Source of the DNA: CAILZL01 sp963748005
GTDB taxonomy: Bacteria > Pseudomonadota > Gammaproteobacteria > Steroidobacterales > Steroidobacteraceae
Direction: 5' to 3'
Assembly: GCA_963748005.1 (NCBI GenBank)
Contig: CAVVHH010000002.1
Location: 868,001 to 932,000, forward strand
DNA: 64,000 nt
The first letter of the stretch is position 1; every line of letters starts with the position of its first letter. The translations under genes and the position numbers were made by a program. The notes beneath the pieces are model-generated. The model was not told the origin of the DNA, made no database searches, and saw only the letters and a list, made by a program, of their open reading frames with translations. Below are positions 54,035-62,444 of this stretch, piece after piece.

Positions 54035-55243
54035 TCAGATGCTGTGTTTGGCGCGATACCGCTCGGCAATCAGATTAACCAACTGCCCGGCGAGATTGCG
54101 CTTGCTACACAAACACAGCTCGCGTTGACCGCCGTTCCAGTAAACCGTCAGCGCATTGTCATCCTTGTCGAAGCCCAGACCATCACCGACCTTGTTGGCG
54201 GCAATCATGTCCAGATGCTTGCCTTCCAGTTTGGCCAGCGCGTTGCGCTCGACATTGTCAGTTTCGGCAGCAAACCCCACCAGGAAGGGCGGCTTGTCGC
54301 TGTTGCCAATGGTGGCAAGGATGTCTGGCGTGCGCGCCAGCTCCAGCGTCATTGCTGCGTTACTCTTCTTGATCTTTTCTTCAGCGATCGTGGCGGCACG
54401 ATAGTCCGAAACGGCAGCGGTGGCCACGAAAATGTGCGCATCGCTGATCTGCCCCTGCACGGCAGCCAGCATCTCACTGGCGTTCTCGACGTTTATGCGC
54501 TGAATCCCCAAAGGGGTAGGCAAACTCACCGGACCACTGACCAGCACCACCTCGGCGCCGGCGGCATACAACGCTTCGGCAACAGCGAAGCCCATCTTGC
54601 CGGAACTGCGATTGGTGATGAAGCGCACCGGGTCAATGCGCTCACGGGTCGGGCCGGCAGTCACCACTGCTTTGACACCGGCCAGCAAATCGCTGCGACT
54701 GAACGGTTTGAGCAAAGTCGCCAACTCAGTGGGTTCCAGCATCCGTCCGGGGCCCACTTCGCCGCAGGCCTGCTCGCCAGATGCCGGGCCCAGAACGCGT
54801 ACGCCACGCTGCTTGAGCAAGGCGATATTGGCCTGAGTGGCTGGATGCGACCACATGAGGTGATTCATCGCCGGGGCAATCGCAATTGGCGCACGCGTTG
54901 CCAGACACAGCGTGCTGAGTAGATCACCCGCCATGCCATGCGCCAGTTGGGCAATGAAATCGGCGGTCGCAGGTGCAATCAGAATTTCGTCCGCCCAACG
55001 TGCCAGTTCGATATGACCCATGGCCGCTTCGGCGGCTCGATCCCAGAGGTCGCTGCGCACCGGCAAGCCGGATACCGCCTGGAAGGTCTGTTCGGTAACG
55101 AACTGACGCGCGCCACGGGTCATCACCACCTGGACTTGCGCACCCTGCTCCTGCAGACGGCGCACCAGATCCGGACTTTTATAGGCAGCGATGCCGCCGG
55201 TGACGCCCAGCAGGATCTTGCGCGTGGAGGAAGTGGAGTTCAT
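54035..55243 (-). CDS. coaBC: Phosphopantothenoylcysteine synthetase/decarboxylase CoaBC
   Basis: The 402-residue bifunctional enzyme carries out two steps of coenzyme A synthesis. The N-terminal flavoprotein CoaC part (about 1-190) has GVTGGIAAYKSPDLVRRL, PAMNHLMW and the cysteine loop EQACGEVGPGRM. The C-terminal CoaB synthetase part (about 190-400) has TAGPTRERIDPVRFITNRSS and FAAETDN. It precedes dut on the same strand and is divergent from radC with 152 bases between them. Confidence 0.96.
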   Translation of the reverse strand: MNSTSSTRKILLGVTGGIAAYKSPDLVRRLQEQGAQVQVVMTRGARQFVTEQTFQAVSGLPVRSDLWDRAAEAAMGHIELARWADEILIAPATADFIAQLAHGMAGDLLSTLCLATRAPIAIAPAMNHLMWSHPATQANIALLKQRGVRVLGPASGEQACGEVGPGRMLEPTELATLLKPFSRSDLLAGVKAVVTAGPTRERIDPVRFITNRSSGKMGFAVAEALYAAGAEVVLVSGPVSLPTPLGIQRINVENASEMLAAVQGQISDAHIFVATAAVSDYRAATIAEEKIKKSNAAMTLELARTPDILATIGNSDKPPFLVGFAAETDNVERNALAKLEGKHLDMIAANKVGDGLGFDKDDNALTVYWNGGQRELCLCSKRNLAGQLVNLIAERYRAKHSI

Positions 55244-55395
55244 GAGGCTGGATTATTGCCAGCGCCCGAGCTGCCCAGCAAACAGCGGATAGGCATGTGC
55301 TAATGGCATATCTGGCATTTAGGCCCGGAAATGCATGGGCTGCGACGCATGTGATTGGCGCACATTCTTGGTTGCCATCAAGAGGAGGGAGCGGG

Positions 55396-56070
55396 ATGTC
55401 GATACGCGACTGGCCCGAGGGTGAACGCCCTCGCGAGAAGCTGTTGAAACTGGGCGCCGGGGCGCTCAGCGAAGCCGAACTGATTGCCATTTTCCTGCGT
55501 ACCGGCGTGCGCGGTCGCAGCGCGCTGGATGTGGCACGCGATCTGCTCACCCAGTTCGGCTCGGTGCGCAGCCTGCTGACTGCCGACGCAACGGCACTGT
55601 GCAGGGCACCGGGCATGGGCACCGCACGCTATGCGACCTTGCAGGCCGTGCTGGAGCTGGCGCGCCGTCACTATCAGGAGCTCATGCAGTCCGGTCCGGC
55701 GTTGCTCAATCCACAAGCCACGCGCGACTACCTGCATATGCGGTTACGCGATCTGCCCTACGAGGTATTTTGCTGTTTGTACCTGGACAACCGGCATCGC
55801 GTCATTGCCTGCGAAGAACTGTTTCGCGGCACGCTGGATGGCGCCAATGTGCATCCCCGGGAAGTGGTCAAACGCGCGCTGGCGCATAACGCCGCAGCGT
55901 TGATTCTGGCGCACAACCATCCTTCAGGAGTGGCCGAACCCAGCCACGCCGATGAACTCATCACCCGGCGACTGAAAGACGCGCTGAATCTGGTTGATAT
56001 TCGCGTGCTGGATCACCTGGTCGTCGGTGATGGTCATTGTGAGTCGTTTGCCGAACGCGGGTTGCTGTAG
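55396..56070 (+). CDS. radC: RadC family protein (JAMM/MPN domain)
   Basis: The 224-residue protein has a UPF0758/RadC N-terminal helix-hairpin-helix-like region (RPREKLLKLGAGALSEAEL, APGMGTARYA). The C-terminal JAMM metalloprotease-like domain has the zinc motif HNHPSG.AEPSHAD (residues about 173-186). Its historical assignment to DNA repair is doubtful and the true role is not known. The ATG at 55396 follows an AGAGGAGG-type ribosome site; a longer frame from 55297 is unsupported. Confidence 0.94.
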   Translation: MSIRDWPEGERPREKLLKLGAGALSEAELIAIFLRTGVRGRSALDVARDLLTQFGSVRSLLTADATALCRAPGMGTARYATLQAVLELARRHYQELMQSGPALLNPQATRDYLHMRLRDLPYEVFCCLYLDNRHRVIACEELFRGTLDGANVHPREVVKRALAHNAAALILAHNHPSGVAEPSHADELITRRLKDALNLVDIRVLDHLVVGDGHCESFAERGLL

Positions 56071-56217
56071 GCAGACCCGCCCTGATTGCCCCGCACAAAT
56101 ACGCTCGCACCCAGAAAATGTAGCGGCTGCAGCTTGCTCAAGGCAGTCGCCGCTGGTATAAAGCGCGACTCATTTTGGCCGGGAGCCCAGTACCTTCCGG
56201 CACCAGAGGAAATCGCC

Positions 56218-56454
56218 ATGTCGAGAGTCTGCCAGGTCACCGGTAAGGGCCCCATGACGGGGAACACCGTGTCGCACGCCAATAACCGGCGCCGGCGCCG
56301 TTTTCTGCCCAATTTGCACACTCTGCGTTTCTGGCTGGAAAGCGAGCGTCGCTTCATCAGCCTGCGTATCTCCAACCACGGCCTGCGTACCATCGAAAAG
56401 AAGGGTATTGAGGTAGTGGTTGCCGAGCTGCGTGCCAGCGGCGTACGCGTCTAA
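56218..56454 (+). CDS. rpmB: 50S ribosomal protein L28
   Basis: The 78-residue protein of the large ribosomal subunit has the signature SRVCQVTGKGPMTGNTVSHA at its N-terminus, RRRRRFLPNL and the C-terminal LRTIEKKGIE. It lacks the CxxC pairs of zinc-binding L28 and is the zinc-free form. An AGAGGA ribosome site precedes the ATG at 56218. L33 follows after 21 bases, the usual rpmB-rpmG operon. Confidence 0.97.
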   Translation: MSRVCQVTGKGPMTGNTVSHANNRRRRRFLPNLHTLRFWLESERRFISLRISNHGLRTIEKKGIEVVVAELRASGVRV

Positions 56455-56475
56455 TCAGCTTCAGGAGCAGCCTCC

Positions 56476-56631
56476 ATGCGCGACAAGATCAAATTGGTTT
56501 CTTCGGCCGGCACCGGCCACTTCTACACCACTTCCAAGAACAAGCGTCTGCACCCGGACAAGATGGAAGTGAAGAAGTACGACCCCAAGGTCAAGAAGCA
56601 TGTTTTATACAAGGAAGCCAAGATCAAGTAA
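56476..56631 (+). CDS. rpmG: 50S ribosomal protein L33
   Basis: The 51-residue protein begins MRDKIKLVSSAGTGHFYTT and ends KKHVLYKEAKIK, the standard proteobacterial L33. It has no CxxC zinc motif, so it is the zinc-free type like the upstream L28. An AGGAG ribosome site precedes the ATG. A strong intrinsic terminator follows 18 bases after the stop codon. Confidence 0.97.
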   Translation: MRDKIKLVSSAGTGHFYTTSKNKRLHPDKMEVKKYDPKVKKHVLYKEAKIK

Positions 56632-56649
56632 TTGATCTGTTCCGTACCC

Positions 56650-56678
56650 AAAAAAGCCCGCTTTCAGCGGGCTTTTTT
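56650..56678 (+). terminator. Intrinsic terminator of rpmB-rpmG
   Basis: The 8-base stem AGCCCGCT/AGCGGGCT with loop TTC is flanked by an A run and followed by six T residues. This is a textbook intrinsic terminator, usable in both directions. Confidence 0.93.
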
Positions 56679-56795
56679 GCTTATGCGCCCAGGACACTGT
56701 CGGCAGAATCCGACGGATGGCAGCGGAGCTTCCCCACTTACAAACTCACCCCGATCCGATATCTCTATTTTCTTGCCAAATGCTGGAATCTGACC

Positions 56796-57461
56796 ATGAA
56801 AACCAATAAATCACCTGTCGCTGTCGTTCTGACTGCACTAGCCCTTACCTCGGCCTGTTCAACCATCAATCCCTATACCGGCGAGCAGCAAACCTCCAAC
56901 GCCGCCAAGGGTGCCGCGATCGGCGCGGGCGTGGGAATCGTTGCGGGTTTGCTGACCGGCGGCAATGACGTACGCAACGCCGCCATTGGCGCGGGCATCG
57001 GCGCGGTTGCCGGCGGTGGCGTGGGCTACTACATGGATGTCCAGGAAGCCAAACTGCGCCAGCAGATGCAGGGCACCGGCGTTACCGTCACCCGCAACGG
57101 TGACCACATCACCCTGAATATGCCCGGCAATATTACCTTTGCCACCAACAGCGCCGACCTCAACGCCCAGTTCTTCAAAGTACTGGACGGCGTGGATCTG
57201 GTGCTCAAGGAATACGACAAGACCATGATCGAGGTCGCCGGTCACACCGACAGTACCGGCTCCTTGCAGCTGAACCAGTCCCTGTCCGAACGCCGCGCTC
57301 AGGCCGTCGCCAGCTACCTGACAAGCAAAGGCCTGGCCAGCAAACGCATCATTACAGTGGGCGCCGGTCCGTCACATCCTATTGCCAGCAATGACACCCC
57401 GGAGGGTCGCCAGCAGAACCGGCGCGTAGAGCTGACGATCGTTCCGAATGTTGCCAAATAA
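56796..57461 (+). CDS. OmpA-family outer membrane lipoprotein (YiaD-like)
   Basis: The 221-residue lipoprotein has a signal peptide ending in the lipobox LTSAC (Cys at residue 21). A glycine-zipper region follows (about 36-80; GAAIGAGVGIVAGLLTGG, AAIGAGIGAVAGGG). The C-terminal OmpA domain (about 105-218) has the peptidoglycan-binding pattern VAGHTDSTGSLQLNQSLSERRA and NRRVELTI. It probably anchors the outer membrane to peptidoglycan, as YiaD does. It is monocistronic and shares a terminator with convergent rpoH. Confidence 0.92.
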   Translation: MKTNKSPVAVVLTALALTSACSTINPYTGEQQTSNAAKGAAIGAGVGIVAGLLTGGNDVRNAAIGAGIGAVAGGGVGYYMDVQEAKLRQQMQGTGVTVTRNGDHITLNMPGNITFATNSADLNAQFFKVLDGVDLVLKEYDKTMIEVAGHTDSTGSLQLNQSLSERRAQAVASYLTSKGLASKRIITVGAGPSHPIASNDTPEGRQQNRRVELTIVPNVAK

Positions 57462-57480
57462 TCAGTTAGGAATTCTAAAC

Positions 57481-57510
57481 AAAAAGGCCAGCTTACGCTG
57501 GCCTTTTCTT
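57481..57510. terminator. Bidirectional terminator, OmpA lipoprotein / rpoH
   Basis: The stem GGCCAGC/GCTGGCC with loop TTAC is flanked by AAAAA on the left and TTTTCTT on the right. It lies between convergent genes, 19 bases after one stop codon and 18 from the other, and should end transcription from both. Confidence 0.9.
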
Positions 57511-57528
57511 ATTCTGATCAAGTAATTA

Positions 57529-58407
<879 letters not shown>

Positions 58408-58446
58408 GCCTTGCCCTCTTCTCTCAAAAATTGCATTAATCGTAAT

Positions 58447-58473
58447 TTAGCACTCCTGGCGTTGGAGTGCTAA
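58447..58473 (-). promoter_or_regulatory. CIRCE operator (HrcA binding site) upstream of rpoH
   Basis: TTAGCACTC-N9-GAGTGCTAA matches the HrcA-binding CIRCE consensus exactly in both 9-base arms and in spacing. It lies 40-66 bases before the rpoH start and after the ftsX stop. Weak promoter-like hexamers lie at its edges. CIRCE normally controls groESL and dnaK/hrcA operons; hrcA itself is not in this window. Confidence 0.9.
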
Positions 58474-58530
58474 TCCCGGTCATCAGTTCCAGCAATTTTC
58501 GTGAACAAATACGAATGCCGAGGCCGGCGG

Positions 58531-59445
58531 CTATCGGGGTTCGATCGCCCGCAGGTGCCGGGTGGCGGCGACGAACGAGCCCAGCCAGCCCAAAACCACC
58601 CCAGCCAGCAACAGCCCAAGGCCCCCAGTAAAACCCAGACCACTGAGGCTGAAGTTGCTGCCGTACAGGCCAGCAATACGCTGCACCGGTGCAGCCAGCA
58701 GCGCCACGGCAATGACGACGACGAGCCAGGCCAGCAGCCCCCCGCCAAGCCCATACCAGACGCCGCAGTACAGGAAGGGCCGCCGCACAAAGGCATCACT
58801 GCCTCCGACCAGCTTGGTGACCTCGATTTCGTCGCGCCGGTTCTGGATGTCCAGACGGATGGTATTGCCCACGATGACCACCACGCCAATGGCCAGTAGT
58901 ACCGCCACCATGCTGACCAGACGCCGCACCGTATCCAGCATCGCCAGGTAACGCTGCACCCAGTCGGTATCCAGCTGCACCACATCGACTTCGGCGAGTT
59001 TGCCTAACTCGGCGCTCAGTGCACTTAGCGCTTCAGGAGACGCAGAGGAATCGGCGGGCGTGACAACCAAAGTGTTCGGCAATGGATTGTCGCTGAGCGC
59101 CTCGAGTGCATCGCCGAATCCCGAGTGCTCGCGAAACTCTTTAAGCGCATCGTCGGCCTTGATCACCCGCACCGTCCTGATATCGCCGCGTTGCTTGAGC
59201 TTCTCAGCCAGTCGACTGGCCTCATCAACATTCACTGACGACTTGAGATACACCGAAACATCCAGTGCCTGCGCCCAAGACCCGCTGGCCGCCTGCGCAT
59301 TGCGCACCAGCACGTTCAGGCAGGCCGGCAACGCCAGCGCGATACCCATGACCAACACCGTCAACAGTGTGGCCATAGGTTGCTGCATCAGGCGCCCCAA
59401 GGTGCCAACCAATGTCTGCAGATGTCGTGACAGCCAGGCATTCAT
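58531..59445 (-). CDS. ftsX: Cell division protein FtsX
   Basis: The 304-residue inner-membrane protein partners FtsE in activating peptidoglycan hydrolysis at the septum. Four membrane helices are visible (about residues 25-47, 172-195, 228-252 and 268-290), with an extracytoplasmic domain at about 50-165 and the FtsX core IRLDIQNRRDEIEVTKLVGGSD. The frame is open to 59532 but that overlaps ftsE; the ATG at 59445 gives a 13-base gap. It is the third gene of ftsYEX. Confidence 0.94.
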   Translation of the reverse strand: MNAWLSRHLQTLVGTLGRLMQQPMATLLTVLVMGIALALPACLNVLVRNAQAASGSWAQALDVSVYLKSSVNVDEASRLAEKLKQRGDIRTVRVIKADDALKEFREHSGFGDALEALSDNPLPNTLVVTPADSSASPEALSALSAELGKLAEVDVVQLDTDWVQRYLAMLDTVRRLVSMVAVLLAIGVVVIVGNTIRLDIQNRRDEIEVTKLVGGSDAFVRRPFLYCGVWYGLGGGLLAWLVVVIAVALLAAPVQRIAGLYGSNFSLSGLGFTGGLGLLLAGVVLGWLGSFVAATRHLRAIEPR

Positions 59446-59458
59446 GCAGTGATTTCGC

Positions 59459-60241
59459 TCAGTGAGCGCCTTGGTCGAGCAGTGTTGCGGGATCGAATAT
59501 CGGATCGATGCTGTTTGCAGACGCACTTTCAATTACAGCTGAACCGTCAGCGTCCACCAGTCGCCCACCTTCCAGATGAATACGCCGCGCCTTGAAGTGT
59601 TCGATCAATTGCACATTGTGGCTGGCAATCAGTACTGTCACGCCCACTTCCTGAAAGCGACGAAAAATATTCATCACTTCCAGCGACAGATCAGGATCGA
59701 GATTACCCGTGGGCTCGTCGGCAATCAGCAAGGGTGGTTTGGTGACCACGGCACGCGCCAGTCCGACGCGCTGCTGTTCACCCGTCGATAATTCGATGGG
59801 CCGCGACTGCTCGTACTTGAGCAACCCCACCTGATCCAGCGCCGCACGCACCCGCTTGGCGATATCGCGCGGCGCAGCGTTGGCCACAATCAGTGGGAGA
59901 GACACATTGTCAAAAATGGAACGATCCGCCAGCAGCTTATGATCCTGGAACACCATGCCCAATTGCCGACGATACGCCGGGATCTTGCGGCGCGTAATGG
60001 TGGCGAGGTTCTGACCATTGACCAGCAAGCTGCCGCGCGTAGGCCGTTCGATCAGCGCCAGCAGTTTCAGCAGCGTGGATTTGCCTGCACCCGAATGGCC
60101 GGTGAGAAACACCATCTCACCGGAAGCCACATCCAGGGTCAGATTGCTGAGCGCCTCGCGGCCATTGGGATAGCGTTTGGCAATACTCTGGAAGCGGATC
60201 ATCGGCAGCGCAGTAGCAGTCATCGCCGGTTCCTCATGCAT
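59459..60241 (-). CDS. ftsE: Cell division ATP-binding protein FtsE
   Basis: The ATPase of the FtsEX complex has Walker A GHSGAGKST, the Q-loop VFQDHKLL, Walker B LLIADEPTGNLDP and the switch His in IASHNVQL. The ABC signature reads LSTGEQQRV where FtsE usually has LSGGEQQRV. The ATG at 60241 overlaps ftsY by 8 bases. Starts at 60223 or 60202 are possible, the last giving the conserved MIRFQSIAKRYPNG N-terminus. The C-terminus is about 25 residues longer than E. coli FtsE. Confidence 0.94.
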   Translation of the reverse strand: MHEEPAMTATALPMIRFQSIAKRYPNGREALSNLTLDVASGEMVFLTGHSGAGKSTLLKLLALIERPTRGSLLVNGQNLATITRRKIPAYRRQLGMVFQDHKLLADRSIFDNVSLPLIVANAAPRDIAKRVRAALDQVGLLKYEQSRPIELSTGEQQRVGLARAVVTKPPLLIADEPTGNLDPDLSLEVMNIFRRFQEVGVTVLIASHNVQLIEHFKARRIHLEGGRLVDADGSAVIESASANSIDPIFDPATLLDQGAH

Positions 60242-61217
60242 CCACCGGCTTCAACAAGGCATCGACGAAGTTCTCGGCATTGAACACATCGAAATCCTCA
60301 ATGCCCTCGCCGATGCCGATGAAGCGGATGGGTAACTGCAACTGATCTGCCAGCGAGAACACGATGCCGCCCTTGGCTGTGCCATCGAGTTTGGTGATCA
60401 CCACACCGGTCACGCCCACCGCCTGATGAAACAATTTGGCCTGCTGCAATGCGTTCTGTCCCTGACTGGCATCCAGCACCAGCAACAGCTCATGCGGCGC
60501 ACTGGCGTCGCTGCGCGACAGCACGCGCTTCACCTTCTTCAGTTCATCCATCAGATTCGATTGTGTGTGCAGACGGCCGGCAGTATCGGCAATCATCACC
60601 TGCGCCCCACGCGCCTGTGCCGATTGATAGGCATCGAACACCACTGCCGCGGGATCGGCGCCGGTAGCCTGGGCAATCACCGGCACGCCATTACGCTCGC
60701 CCCATATCTGCAATTGCTCCACCGCCGCCGCACGAAAGGTATCGCCTGCCGCCAGCACCACTTTGCGCTGTTGATCCAGCAAACGCCGCGCCAGCTTGCC
60801 GATGGTAGTGGTCTTGCCGGCGCCATTGACGCCCACTACCAGGATCACAAATGGGTGTTTGCTGTCATCGATGTGAAGGGGTACCGCCGCAGGTTGCAGT
60901 ATCGAGATCAGTGCAGTGCGCAAAGCCGCCAACAGCGCATCAAGATCCGCCAGTTCGCTGCGCGCCACCTGTTTGCGCAAGCCACTGAGAATATGCTGCG
61001 TTGTTTCCACGCCCACATCGGCGCTGATCAGGCGCATCTCCAGTTCATCCAGCACTGCGTCATCGATCTTGCCGCCGGGCAGCAAATCGCGCAGATCCCT
61101 GGTTAACCATGAAGGCCCGCGATTCAGCTTGGAGCGCAGTCTGGCAAAGAAGCCGGGCTGCGGCTGTTCGCTGGTGTCTTGCCCTGGAGTTGTGGTCGAT
61201 TTCTTGAAGCCGAACAT
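60234..61217 (-). CDS. ftsY: Signal recognition particle receptor FtsY
   Basis: The 327-residue GTPase docks SRP-ribosome complexes to the inner membrane. The NG domain fills most of the protein: GVNGAGKTTTIGKLA (about 128-142), DTFRAAAVEQL, DTAGRLHT and TKLDGTAKGG. The acidic N-terminal A domain is short, about 30 residues, unlike the 200-residue form of E. coli. It is the first gene of the ftsYEX cluster and is divergent from rsmD. Confidence 0.96.
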   Translation of the reverse strand: MFGFKKSTTTPGQDTSEQPQPGFFARLRSKLNRGPSWLTRDLRDLLPGGKIDDAVLDELEMRLISADVGVETTQHILSGLRKQVARSELADLDALLAALRTALISILQPAAVPLHIDDSKHPFVILVVGVNGAGKTTTIGKLARRLLDQQRKVVLAAGDTFRAAAVEQLQIWGERNGVPVIAQATGADPAAVVFDAYQSAQARGAQVMIADTAGRLHTQSNLMDELKKVKRVLSRSDASAPHELLLVLDASQGQNALQQAKLFHQAVGVTGVVITKLDGTAKGGIVFSLADQLQLPIRFIGIGEGIEDFDVFNAENFVDALLKPVDA

Positions 61218-61295
61218 GAACGTGCTTGTACCCGGGTCTGCTGATCCTGTCAGAGCGAGGAATTCTAGCAGGCATGCCGGGTATCATTGCGGGCA

Positions 61296-61934
61296 ATGAC
61301 ACCACGCAACATCATCCCCGGCAAACCATCCAGCACCGACATCGACACCAGCGGCGCAAACCGGTTGCGTATCATCGGCGGCCGCTGGCGCGGCACGCGC
61401 CTGAATTTCCCGGAAATCGAGGCCATCAGACCGACACCTGACCGGGTGCGCGAAACCCTGTTCAACTGGCTGCAACAGGATGTCGTGGGCGCGCAATGCC
61501 TGGACTTGTTTGCTGGAAGTGGTGCGCTGGGCTTTGAAGCGCTGTCGCGCGGCGCGCAATCCGTGGTGTTCGTCGATCAGGAGCCACAGATTGCCCGCTA
61601 TCTGCGCGACACGCTAGCCCGCCTTAAATGCACAGATGCCGAGGTGTACGGCCGCGATGCGCACATCTACCTGCAACAGGCGGGACCAGTGTTTGATCTG
61701 GTGTTCATCGATCCACCCTTCGCACTGGCTGAATCCACCGACTTGCTGGCGCGCCTGTTCGAGCAGCTGGAGACCCACAGCCGCTTGCAGGGACATGCCT
61801 GGATTTATCTTGAATGCCCTGCCAGCCTGGGTTCACCGGTAACCTGGCCCTACTGGCCGGCACGCTGGCGACTACACCGCAGCAAACAGGCCGGACAGGT
61901 GGGCTATCATCTGGCGCAACGCACGCAACCCTGA
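61296..61934 (+). CDS. rsmD: 16S rRNA (guanine966-N2)-methyltransferase RsmD
   Basis: The 212-residue SAM-dependent enzyme has RIIGGRWRGTRL near the N-terminus, RPTPDRVRETLFNWL, the SAM motif DLFAGSGALGFEALSRGA and the catalytic DPPF motif (FIDPPFALA). All are diagnostic of RsmD. The ATG at 61296 is preferred; a TTG at 61287 is also in frame. It is divergent from ftsY, a common pairing, and is followed by coaD after 12 bases. Confidence 0.95.
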   Translation: MTPRNIIPGKPSSTDIDTSGANRLRIIGGRWRGTRLNFPEIEAIRPTPDRVRETLFNWLQQDVVGAQCLDLFAGSGALGFEALSRGAQSVVFVDQEPQIARYLRDTLARLKCTDAEVYGRDAHIYLQQAGPVFDLVFIDPPFALAESTDLLARLFEQLETHSRLQGHAWIYLECPASLGSPVTWPYWPARWRLHRSKQAGQVGYHLAQRTQP

Positions 61935-61946
61935 TGTGAGTCGCTC

Positions 61947-62444
61947 ATGGGCACCAAAGCGCTTTACCCCGGCACCTTTGATCCGATCACCAATGGTCAC
62001 CACGATCTGGTGCGGCGTGCGGCCAACATCTTCAGTTCCGTCACCGTGGCGATTGCCGCCAACCCGGGCAAGGCGCCGCTGTTTACGCTGGAGCAACGCG
62101 TCGACATGGCCAAAAAAGTGCTGGCCGATATTCCCAATGTACAGGTCACCGGCTATACAGGCCTGACCGTGGATTTCGCCGTGCAGCTGGGTACACGCGT
62201 GGTGGTACGCGGATTGCGCGCAGTCGCCGATTTTGAGTTCGAATTCCAGCTGGCCACCATGAGCCGGCATCTCAGCAGCAACGTCGACTATGTGTTTCTG
62301 ACACCCACCGAACAATACAACTTCATTTCATCGACTTTGATCCGCGAAATCGCCAGCTTCGGCGGCGATGTATCAGAGTTTGTGCATCCGGTAGTAGTCA
62401 AGGCACTCAAGGCTCGCTGGGCTGAACTCAAGGCCCGGACATGA
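61947..62444 (+). CDS. coaD: Phosphopantetheine adenylyltransferase CoaD
   Basis: The 165-residue enzyme makes dephospho-CoA, the fourth step of coenzyme A synthesis. YPGTFDPITNGHHDLVRRA has the nucleotidyltransferase motif (NGH variant of HxGH), and RGLRAVADFEFEFQLATMS and SSTLIREIASFGGDVS are conserved CoaD segments. It overlaps the gamma-glutamyltransferase gene by 4 bases (ATGA). With coaBC at 54 kb, two CoA genes lie in this window but not in one operon. Confidence 0.96.
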   Translation: MGTKALYPGTFDPITNGHHDLVRRAANIFSSVTVAIAANPGKAPLFTLEQRVDMAKKVLADIPNVQVTGYTGLTVDFAVQLGTRVVVRGLRAVADFEFEFQLATMSRHLSSNVDYVFLTPTEQYNFISSTLIREIASFGGDVSEFVHPVVVKALKARWAELKART

